From: Candidatus Latescibacterota bacterium
Lineage (GTDB): Bacteria; Latescibacterota; Latescibacteria; Latescibacterales; Latescibacteraceae
Assembly: GCA_018656855.1 (NCBI GenBank)
Contig: JABHYP010000646.1
Span: 1-6,632, forward strand
Direction of reading: 5' to 3'
Length of the DNA: 6,632 nt
Under the pieces are notes generated by a model. The model was not told the DNA's origin. It did not search any database and saw only the letters and a list, made by a program, of their open reading frames with translations. Positions 1-5,263 of the stretch are shown piece after piece (within the stretch, counting starts at the first letter, position 1; the number at the start of each line of letters is the position of its first letter). The translations under genes and the position numbers were made by a program.

Positions 1-646
1 TACGGCGAATGTAACGGATGACTTTTTCATCATGGGTTGCAAAAAGGAAGGTGGTTTTTAACTCTTCATTTAATTTAAACATCATTTCCAGAATGTTATG
101 TGAATTAGCGGCATCCAGATTGGCGGTTGGCTCGTCGGCAAGTACAATTTTCGGTTTTTTCACCATTGCACGGGCGACAGCCACGCGCTGGCTTTCACCG
201 CCGGATAGTTGAGCCGGCCGTGATTTTGCTTTATCTGTAAGCCCCACCCATTCCAGGGACTGCATTACCGCATTTCTGCGGTCGGATGCGCCCATTTCCT
301 GCAAAAGCAGCGGGAATTCGACATTTTCGTAAACATTATAAACCGGCAATAGATTGTAAGTCTGGAAGATAAATCCGAGATACTCGTTCCGAAGCCGCGC
401 CGACTGTCTGTGGCTAAGTTTTCCGGTGTCTTTTCCCATGACAAAAGCGCTGCCTCCGGTCGGATTATCCAGAGCGCCGATAATATTTAACAAAGTTGTC
501 TTTCCGGAGCCGCTGGGGCCCACCAAACCGCTGAATTCACTGGTATTAAAAGTCAAATTTATATCGTTTAAAGCTGTAAATTTTCCTCCTCCGACAGGAA
601 ATTCTTTTACAAGATGCTGTATTGAGATAAGCGCCCCGTTTTCCAT
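1..646 (-). CDS. ABC transporter ATP-binding protein, LolD/MacB type (partial, C-terminus off the window)
   Basis: ATPase subunit of an ABC transporter, expected on the cytoplasmic face of the inner membrane, powering an FtsX/MacB-type permease. Translation of the minus strand from the ATG at 644-646 gives 215 residues with no stop before the window edge; full-length relatives are usually about 220-240 residues, so only a short tail is missing. Visible motifs are Walker A GPSGSGKTT (residues 43-51), a Q-loop at Q95 (IFQTYNLLP), the signature LSGGESQR (147-154), Walker B IVLADEP (167-173) followed by the D-loop NLD, and the H-loop His205 (ATHD). The GPSGSGKTTLLNIIG core and the short single-domain form are typical of the LolD/MacB/FtsE group. 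A strong AGGAG site at 653-657 lies 6 nt upstream of the ATG. It follows the outer-membrane protein gene by 46 nt on the same strand, so co-transcription is likely. The ATPase call is secure; whether it serves lipoprotein release, efflux or another cargo cannot be told without the permease. Confidence 0.95.
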   Translation of the reverse strand, partial: MENGALISIQHLVKEFPVGGGKFTALNDINLTFNTSEFSGLVGPSGSGKTTLLNIIGALDNPTGGSAFVMGKDTGKLSHRQSARLRNEYLGFIFQTYNLLPVYNVYENVEFPLLLQEMGASDRRNAVMQSLEWVGLTDKAKSRPAQLSGGESQRVAVARAMVKKPKIVLADEPTANLDAANSHNILEMMFKLNEELKTTFLFATHDEKVIRYIRR

Positions 647-692
647 TTTTTACTCCTTATCGTAAAAGTGATTAGTTTCTTTATGGTTTTTT

Positions 693-1829
693 TTAATGGT
701 TGAAAATAATCATAATCTGTCCCCCATTACCGGACACCATGGTTGCCTGTCCGGGGCCGCTTTGCTCATTACTATCCTGAGGGTATATGAAAAGGCTTAA
801 ATTCAAAATCATATTATCATAGGTACGCTGCCAGCCCAGGTACTGGTAATATTGTCCCTGCTCCCATGAGTAATATCCGACAGCCATAAGAGTATCGAGA
901 TATCCCAGCGGATAATTCATATTAAGAGCAGAATATTGACGGTCTTCATCCCATGACAGTGGATTGTCCGATAAACCCGCCGTCATGTGTTCACCCAGAA
1001 CATGCAGACCGTTGCCGACGCCGAATGTATAATCCATACCGAGAGTGGTCATTTTAGTCCATTCCCGGGCAAGAACGTTATTTTTCTGCTGCTGGAGGAC
1101 GGATTCGAACCATAAGCCTATCGCGACATTCCAGCGTCCGTCCAGGGCAAAACGATTCTCAGTAAAATCAGTGCCGTTCGCTGTCGAAGCATCCACCCTG
1201 CGGGTATGGAAAGTCGCGGCTACTTCGCCGTTAGGTACCGGATACTGCAAGCGGCCCCCGAATTCCGGCTCCTCCGATAATGTGGGGAGAGCCTCGTAAC
1301 CCTTGGTATCATCATTGCCGTAGAGGCCCCAGAGCCAGAGATTGGCATTGTTCAGAGCATTGTATCGAAACCGCAGCGCATAAACGCCATCGGTCATCTG
1401 TAATGGATCGCGCGGGTCCAGCCGGTCAAACCATCTGAGGGAACGCAGCAGCATGGACGGCCCGAAATTGATTTTCTGAAGCCCTATACGCGTTTCAGTT
1501 TGTGTTGTCGCAAAACGAAGTTTGAAACGGTATAACTCCAGTTCAGTTTTTTCTCTCAATTCCTCGCTGTTTGCTGCCAGAAAACCATTTAATGATACCT
1601 CGGTATCGAAAAACAATTCATCATTAATTGGTTGGTTCAGAATTAATCTCGGAATATATCGCAGGCCAGAACTGTTGCCCCAGGCATCATCATGTCTGGA
1701 TTGAATTGTCCAGCCTGATAACTGCCCCCTGAAATCATATTCAACCGCCCGGCTGTTTCCCGGCAGTAAAACGGTTATGCAGACAACCATTAAAATCATA
1801 TAACAGAATAATTTGCATCTGAATTGCAT
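693..1829 (-). CDS. Outer-membrane beta-barrel protein of an ABC export operon (function unknown)
   Basis: A 378-residue exported protein. Residues 1-28 form a Sec signal peptide: a basic start, a hydrophobic core around residues 9-22, and a probable cut after S-R-A (A28/V29). There is no lipobox cysteine at the cut, so it is probably not a lipoprotein. The mature part has alternating hydrophobic and aromatic stretches, regularly spaced glycines and aromatic-rich strands such as residues 164-170 and 315-332. It ends in an amphipathic strand (QIMIIFNH), all typical of an outer-membrane beta barrel. A block near residues 131-150 (RWFDRLDPRDPLQ...DGVY) and an early GQLSGW...LRYIP block (35-60) recall a family of porin-like proteins seen beside ABC exporter genes in FCB-group bacteria; this is recalled, not searched. 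The ATG lies 2 nt after the TetR stop, and GGAG at 1838-1841, inside the end of the TetR gene, lies 8 nt upstream, so the two are co-transcribed and probably translationally coupled. It could be the outer-membrane exit or acceptor of the neighbouring ABC system; the cargo is unknown. Confidence 0.8.
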   Translation of the reverse strand: MQFRCKLFCYMILMVVCITVLLPGNSRAVEYDFRGQLSGWTIQSRHDDAWGNSSGLRYIPRLILNQPINDELFFDTEVSLNGFLAANSEELREKTELELYRFKLRFATTQTETRIGLQKINFGPSMLLRSLRWFDRLDPRDPLQMTDGVYALRFRYNALNNANLWLWGLYGNDDTKGYEALPTLSEEPEFGGRLQYPVPNGEVAATFHTRRVDASTANGTDFTENRFALDGRWNVAIGLWFESVLQQQKNNVLAREWTKMTTLGMDYTFGVGNGLHVLGEHMTAGLSDNPLSWDEDRQYSALNMNYPLGYLDTLMAVGYYSWEQGQYYQYLGWQRTYDNMILNLSLFIYPQDSNEQSGPGQATMVSGNGGQIMIIFNH

Positions 1830-1831
1830 CG

Positions 1832-2434
1832 TTATTTCTCCGAATCGGGTCTGGATACTATTCCGTAAAAGAACAATTTATGCAGCTCATGGGCAAATTC
1901 GATATGGTCGTGGTAGTGTTTTCTCAAATTATCATCGCCGAACAATTCCTGCAGTTTGTCAAGAACAGCGATGAATAATTCGGGGCGAATTCCCGGACGA
2001 ATATCGCCGTTTTTCTGCCAGCCGATAAAATATTCCATAAAACGTTTATAACTTCTCTGCATATACTCCTGCATAAATCCCATTAGTTCAGAGTCGACAT
2101 GAACGAATTCCTCGATGAATTCGGGGCTCATTTCCGAAAGAAATCCCATTTTCCATTCTATCATCAAGCGCAATTTTTCTGCAATAGAAACATTCATTGC
2201 ATTGATTTTAGCAAGTTTGCTGTAACCCTCATCAAACCAGTTATTAAAGAGATGCTTAACCAGCTCGATTTTATTCGGGAAGTACTTATAAAAAGTCATC
2301 TTGCTGACATTCGCTTTACGGCATATCTCTTCCACTGTAACCCTTTTTATGCCGAAACGCTTAAACAGGTATTCAGAGGTTTCCACAATTTGGTTTAGCT
2401 TTTTAGACTTTTTTCGAGTGTTTTCGTCTATCAT
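1832..2434 (-). CDS. TetR/AcrR-family transcriptional regulator, probable operon autorepressor
   Basis: A 200-residue cytoplasmic DNA-binding protein of normal TetR-family length. The N-terminal three-helix domain covers about residues 10-58. The helix-turn-helix at about 32-51 reads TVEEICRKANVSKMTFYKYF, close to the family pattern, followed by the usual F-x-N-K-x-E-L-V helix start. The remaining part (about 60-195) is helical and divergent, as expected for the ligand-binding and dimerisation domain, so the inducer cannot be predicted. The ATG at 2432-2434 is supported by GGGAG at 2443-2447, 8 nt upstream. The gene is first in the row regulator, outer-membrane barrel, ABC ATPase. Its promoter is overlapped by a long palindrome, which strongly suggests that it represses its own operon, as many TetR members controlling exporters do. 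The family assignment is secure; the autoregulation is inferred from the DNA. Confidence 0.93.
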   Translation of the reverse strand: MIDENTRKKSKKLNQIVETSEYLFKRFGIKRVTVEEICRKANVSKMTFYKYFPNKIELVKHLFNNWFDEGYSKLAKINAMNVSIAEKLRLMIEWKMGFLSEMSPEFIEEFVHVDSELMGFMQEYMQRSYKRFMEYFIGWQKNGDIRPGIRPELFIAVLDKLQELFGDDNLRKHYHDHIEFAHELHKLFFYGIVSRPDSEK

Positions 2435-2442
2435 TAGTAATT
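2433..2442. promoter_or_regulatory. Third copy of the operator half-site word, over the TetR start codon
   Basis: ATTAGTAATT at 2433-2442 repeats the outer sequence of the palindrome arms (2507-2514 and, inverted, 2535-2542). It overlaps the TetR start codon and the gap between that codon and the ribosome binding site. It may be an accessory half-site bound by the regulator about 70 bp downstream of the main operator. Ten A/T-rich bases can recur by chance, so this is tentative. Confidence 0.3.
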
Positions 2443-2497
2443 CTCCCTATGCGATCAAACTATACGTATTTCTCATTATCATACTATATTCGTCTAT

Positions 2498-2526
2498 AAT
2501 ATATTTATTAGTAAATTAATTGTCAA
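2498..2526 (-). promoter_or_regulatory. Sigma70-like promoter of the TetR/barrel/ABC operon
   Basis: Read on the minus strand, a consensus -35 box TTGACA (2526 down to 2521) is followed by exactly 17 nt and a -10 box TATATT (2503 down to 2498). Transcription would start near 2491, leaving a leader of about 57 nt before the TetR ATG, which contains its GGGAG site. This is the only consensus -35 box with a good partner noticed in the intergenic region. The spacer is filled by one arm of the palindrome at 2507-2542. Confidence 0.75.
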
Positions 2527-2542
2527 GTAATTAATTACTAAT
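2507..2542. promoter_or_regulatory. Probable TetR-family operator: interrupted palindrome over the promoter
   Basis: The left arm ATTAGTAAATTAATT (2507-2521) and right arm AATTAATTACTAAT (2529-2542) are reverse complements apart from one extra A in the left arm, separated by 7 nt. The left arm occupies the promoter spacer and the central 7 nt hold most of the -35 box, so a bound dimer would block RNA polymerase. The length (36 bp) could hold one large or two overlapping TetR dimer sites. The arms are pure A/T apart from one G or C, so part of the match could reflect composition, but the TTAGTAA portion and the placement make an operator the best reading. Confidence 0.65.
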
Positions 2543-2808
2543 TTTGTATTTTATTACGAAAATCGTACATTTAACAGTAAATCTTTCTTGATAGCAGGTT
2601 CTGTAAATTAATATTTAAACTCTCGTAAATTATAAAATATTCCATTTAATCCGAATAATTCATTAACTTTATAATATTCTTAAAATCTCTGAACCTGGAT
2701 TAAGGGAATTTACAGGTTGCCATGATTGAAAGAAAAATCCTGGTAATCCTTTATATCAAATAATTCGCGGTTCTAACGGGTGATATCGTAAATCAATAAT
2801 CAAATTGT
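2543..2808. other. AT-rich intergenic spacer between divergent genes
   Basis: This is the non-coding core of the 432-bp gap between the TetR gene and the rightward Tat protein gene. No convincing coding frame, tRNA or terminator was seen. It contains weak, widely spaced inverted matches: CAGGTTC 2595-2601 with GAACCTG 2691-2697; CTGTAAATT 2601-2609 with AATTTACAG 2707-2715; ATATCA 2753-2758 with TGATAT 2781-2786. The first two pairs cross each other, so they cannot form one simple nested hairpin. Confidence 0.5.
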
Positions 2809-2837
2809 TTGAATTAGACCTTGAATGAATGTAAATT
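2809..2837 (+). promoter_or_regulatory. Candidate promoter of the Tat-exported isomerase-like gene
   Basis: TTGAAT (2809-2814) and TAAATT (2832-2837) are separated by 17 nt. Transcription would begin near 2844, which fits a start codon at 2867 with its GGAG site at 2857-2860, but leaves too little leader for an ATG at 2855. The region is AT-rich, so promoter-like words are easy to find and this is only moderately supported. A copy of GTAAATTAAT (2831-2840) overlaps the -10 box. Confidence 0.4.
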
Positions 2838-2866
2838 AATAATAAAACTTACGTATGGAGATTAGC

Positions 2867-3796
2867 ATGAAAAACATCCCAGGACAGAAAGGGAACAAGC
2901 TCTCCCGACGGAAAGCTTTGAAAACCGGAGCTCTTGCCGCAGCCACAGTATCCGTTTCACTACTGGCACAAGAGAGGAAATCGCATGCACAGGAAACCCG
3001 TTCAGACACAAAAAATATGCACCTCTCTCTTGCTGCCTACTCGATGCGAGACGCTTTGAATAAAGGGCTAATGGATCTCTTCGGTTTTATTGACTGGTGT
3101 GCAGAAATGGACCTGCCCGGAACTGAACTTACATCGTATTATTTCAAAAAGCGATTTGATAACTCATACCTCCGCGAACTTAAACGACATGCACTTAGAA
3201 GCGGAGTCACCATCAGCGGCACTGCGATCCGCAACAATTTCTGCCTGCCATCCGGGCCTGAAAAACAGAAGGAGATAGACCACGTTAAAAAATGGATCGA
3301 TTACTCGGTCGAGTTCTTCGCGCCTCATATCAGGATTTTTGCCGGCACTCTTCCCGATGGAGTGGCTAAGCAGAAGGGTATTGGCTGGGTGGCTGACGGG
3401 ATAAAAGAGGCGCTGGATTACGCCGCCGACCGTGGAATTATGCTTGGTCTTGAGAACCACGGCGGGATTACAGCGCGTGCGGCCGATCACCTTGCTATCT
3501 GCGACGCTGTAGGGAAACATCCCTGGTTCGGAATCAATCTCGATACCGGCAACTACCGCACCAACTGCTACGAAGAACTTGCCATGGCCGCACCACGGGC
3601 GGTGAACGTGCAGGTGAAGGTAGAGGTTTTTGAAAACGACGGAACCAAGGTTTTAGCCGACCTGGGACGGGTCAGGGATATCCTTGTAGATGCCGGTTAC
3701 AAAGGCTGGATTGCCCTTGAATACGAAGCCGAAGGAGATCCGCGGAAAGAGATTCCGATTTATATAGAGCAGATGAAAAGATTCTTCAATTCTTGA
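2867..3796 (+). CDS. Tat-exported sugar isomerase/epimerase-like TIM-barrel protein (xylose isomerase-like superfamily)
   Basis: A 309-residue protein of the AP endonuclease family 2 / xylose isomerase-like superfamily, whose members isomerise or epimerise sugars and inositols with a divalent metal. The N-terminus is a twin-arginine signal: SRRKALK (residues 13-19), the alanine-rich segment GALAAATVSVSLLA, and a probable cut after S-H-A (A41). It should therefore act in the periplasm or at the envelope after folding. The mature domain runs from about residue 52 to 307. Likely metal ligands by family comparison are E196 (LENHGG), D226 (NLDTGN) and E285 (ALEYE). The usual third ligand, His of an HxH strand, appears to be Q249 (NVQVKVE). 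The start at 2867 is preferred over an in-frame ATG at 2855 because GGAG at 2857-2860 lies 6 nt before it and inside the longer version. The gene stands alone, diverges from the TetR operon and converges on the MFS gene. Superfamily and Tat signal are well supported; the substrate is unknown, and sugar phosphates are less likely outside the cytoplasm. Confidence 0.88.
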   Translation: MKNIPGQKGNKLSRRKALKTGALAAATVSVSLLAQERKSHAQETRSDTKNMHLSLAAYSMRDALNKGLMDLFGFIDWCAEMDLPGTELTSYYFKKRFDNSYLRELKRHALRSGVTISGTAIRNNFCLPSGPEKQKEIDHVKKWIDYSVEFFAPHIRIFAGTLPDGVAKQKGIGWVADGIKEALDYAADRGIMLGLENHGGITARAADHLAICDAVGKHPWFGINLDTGNYRTNCYEELAMAAPRAVNVQVKVEVFENDGTKVLADLGRVRDILVDAGYKGWIALEYEAEGDPRKEIPIYIEQMKRFFNS

Positions 3797-3833
3797 TATT
3801 ATTATCGACATTTCAAACGTAAATGCCCATAAT

Positions 3834-3849
3834 CTGCTGAACTGCTGAA
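3834..3849 (+). repeat. Tandem duplication of CTGCTGAA
   Basis: Two exact head-to-tail copies of the 8-base word CTGCTGAA lie 38 nt after the stop of the isomerase-like gene. It is small and probably of no functional weight, but may mark replication slippage. Confidence 0.5.
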
Positions 3850-3882
3850 TAAATATTAATCAGGCATAAATTGGGGAGAAAA

Positions 3883-3996
3883 ATGATTGCCGCAAAAAGA
3901 CGCAAAAAATTAAAAGCAAAACATAATGAACTACCCCGATCCAGGAGTCGAGGTATCAAAAGCATAACTCACTTTCAAGTCCTAAAAAATGTTTAA
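3883..3996 (+). CDS. Doubtful small basic ORF, 37 codons
   Basis: An ATG at 3883 opens a 37-residue frame ending at TAA 3994-3996. GGGGAG at 3873-3878 lies only 4 nt upstream, a strong but rather close ribosome binding site. The predicted peptide starts MIAAKRRKKLKAK and is lysine/arginine-rich, with no recognised domain. The frame overlaps the end of the MFS gene on the opposite strand by 3 nt and contains the CGCAAAAA repeat and the hairpin, which suggests that its basic composition comes from a repeat-bearing spacer rather than protein selection. I do not recognise it and consider it probably non-coding. Confidence 0.15.
   Translation: MIAAKRRKKLKAKHNELPRSRSRGIKSITHFQVLKNV
3932..3955. repeat. 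Imperfect inverted repeat (possible RNA hairpin between convergent genes)
   Basis: TACCCCGATCC (3932-3942) can pair with GGAGTCGAGGTA (3944-3955) with one mismatch and one bulged G around a single central base. The real loop would open to several bases. It is the most GC-rich spot in this intergenic region and about 40 nt beyond the MFS stop. T-rich sequence follows on the minus strand only after about 15 nt, so it is at best a weak or bidirectional 3'-end structure. Confidence 0.35.
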
Positions 3997-5261
3997 GATA
4001 TAGTAGTAGTTTTTTTCTTTTTGCTCAGGTTTATTGTTTTATTTGTTACCAGCGGTTGCGCCCAGAATCCTACACTGAGGATATAGCCGAGCGTTATAAA
4101 AATAAACATCATCCCGTAACGAAGCCCCCCGAGATCTCCCAGACTCCCGATAATGACCGGAACGACCGCACCGCCTATGATTCCTGTGCATAAAACACCC
4201 GAGAATGCGCCGTGATGTTTTTCAAGCGAGTTCAGGCCCAGTGAAAAAACAATAGACCAAAGCGAGGAAATAAAAAAACCGACAAGGGGAAATGCAACAT
4301 AGGAAACACCGGCAGGTCCGAACAGAGCAAGAATCAAACAGAACATTGCAGATAAAGAGAATCCAACAAGCACTTTCCTGCTGTCGAAGATTTTCAGCAG
4401 CACCAGCCCGAGCATTGTTCCCGCAGTAAAAAGCCCCCAGAACCAAGATACAGCTTTTGCTCCGGCTACCTGAGGGTCATAACCGTGGTATACGGAAAGG
4501 AATTTTGACATCCAGTTCGCGACACCCTGTTCGGAGCCGACATACGCGAAGATGCCGATAAAAAACAGGATTACTATCCGGTTATTAAGCAGGTTCTTGT
4601 TTGTCTCCCATGCACCAACACGCTCACCTTCTTTCAACTGAACCTTAGGCAGACGCAAAAGCGCCATGATAACAAGCATAACAAAAGAGACAAGAGCAAA
4701 TATCCAGTATATCGAAACCCATGCCAAATCCTGCGGCACGACAATTGACAGAAACCTGATTAGAATATTTTCTCCGCTGCCGCCTGCATTGAGGCGGGTC
4801 ACAAGATAGGAATAGACGAGAGGACTTATGTACGACGCCAGACCAAACACAAGCTGAACGAGAACCATGTTAAAGGCAAGATGTTCCTCTCCTCCCGCAA
4901 TTCTTAAGAGTGGATTCAGCGTCACCTGGAGCATTGCCATCCCCGATCCTATCAGGAAGAGAGACATAATAGCGACGGGATACGAAGGAACCAGGGCAAA
5001 AGTTAATGCGCCTGTAAAAGCAATAGAAAATGCTGCAACCAGAACCGGCTTACCACCGTACTTTTCGATAAATATCCCCGATGGGATGGACAGGAAACCG
5101 TACGCGATGAAAAACGAAAAGGGCAGGAATGATACAAGTGTCAGGCTGAGATTAAAACTGTCAATAATATCGGGTATGATCGGACCGAGGATATTCGTAA
5201 GGAATGAAATGACAGAAAAGACCAGCAGTATAAAAAGGACAATATAGTATTTTCTTTCCAT
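3993..5261 (-). CDS. MFS transporter, FHS/FucP-like sugar permease
   Basis: A 422-residue inner-membrane transporter of the major facilitator superfamily, with about 12 hydrophobic segments split by a hydrophilic loop near residues 203-226. FHS (fucose-galactose-glucose permease) features are FFIAYGFLSIPSG (50-62), the TM4 stretch GSGMAMLQVTLNP (105-117), N131 and Q136 in NMVLVQLVFG, and VGSEQGVANW (241-250) in the second half, so a sugar substrate is likely. Compared by eye with E. coli FucP, proton-coupling residues Asp46 and Glu135 fall at G26 and Q112. The ATG at 5259-5261 is chosen because it directly precedes TM1 and follows the SIS stop by 2 nt. An in-frame ATG at 5366 would add 35 charged residues and overlap the SIS gene by about 100 bp. 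Only a weak AGAG site precedes the ATG, so translation is probably coupled to the SIS gene. The lysine-rich tail (KKKKTTTIS) is encoded by homopolymer runs. Its place after the SIS gene suggests it imports the substrate of that enzyme. Confidence 0.88.
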   Translation of the reverse strand: MERKYYIVLFILLVFSVISFLTNILGPIIPDIIDSFNLSLTLVSFLPFSFFIAYGFLSIPSGIFIEKYGGKPVLVAAFSIAFTGALTFALVPSYPVAIMSLFLIGSGMAMLQVTLNPLLRIAGGEEHLAFNMVLVQLVFGLASYISPLVYSYLVTRLNAGGSGENILIRFLSIVVPQDLAWVSIYWIFALVSFVMLVIMALLRLPKVQLKEGERVGAWETNKNLLNNRIVILFFIGIFAYVGSEQGVANWMSKFLSVYHGYDPQVAGAKAVSWFWGLFTAGTMLGLVLLKIFDSRKVLVGFSLSAMFCLILALFGPAGVSYVAFPLVGFFISSLWSIVFSLGLNSLEKHHGAFSGVLCTGIIGGAVVPVIIGSLGDLGGLRYGMMFIFITLGYILSVGFWAQPLVTNKTINLSKKKKTTTIS

Positions 5262-5263
5262 GA

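Larger units (their letters stand above)
2511..2840 (+). repeat. Dispersed 10-bp word GTAAATTAAT, three copies across the divergent intergenic region
   Basis: Exact copies lie at 2511-2520 (inside the left palindrome arm), 2603-2612 and 2831-2840 (over the predicted -10 region of the rightward gene). Shorter matches are GTAAATTA at 2625-2632 and the inverse AATTTAC at 2707-2713. The copies may be binding half-sites of one regulator shared by both divergent genes, or may simply reflect the very low GC content here. Confidence 0.4.
3797..3992. other. Convergent intergenic region with no clear terminator
   Basis: This 196-bp stretch separates the ends of the rightward isomerase-like gene and the leftward MFS gene. 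Neither strand shows a GC-rich hairpin followed directly by a run of T. It holds the 8-bp tandem at 3834-3849, two CGCAAAAA copies at 3891-3898 and 3901-3908, the imperfect hairpin at 3932-3955, and a doubtful small reading frame from 3883. Confidence 0.6.

Noticed and set aside
426..665. Open plus-strand frame of 79 codons at the left
   Set aside because: It is the complement of the ABC ATPase N-terminal half, whose Walker A and Q-loop are unambiguous on the minus strand.
1045..1299. Open plus-strand frame of 84 codons
   Set aside because: It is antisense to the outer-membrane barrel gene, and its composition looks like a frame shadow.
2595..2715. Long-range inverted repeats that might mark a riboswitch, sRNA or mobile element ends
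   Set aside because: The arms are only 7-9 nt, cross one another and lie in AT-rich DNA. No transposase or target-site duplication is present.
2761..2800. A GGTTCTAAC string resembling a tRNA T-arm
   Set aside because: No acceptor stem, anticodon arm or D-arm can be placed around it.
2855..2866. Earlier in-frame ATG (2855) for the isomerase-like gene
   Set aside because: It would place the GGAG site inside the coding region and start within about 11 nt of the predicted transcript start. The ATG at 2867 has correct spacing to that site and gives a standard Tat signal.
3164..3520. Open minus-strand frame of 118 codons
   Set aside because: It is antisense to the Tat isomerase-like gene, with no supporting start signal or domain.
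4867..5247. Open plus-strand frame of 126 codons
   Set aside because: It lies entirely antisense to the MFS transporter, whose motifs are clear. It has no recognisable domain or ribosome binding site.
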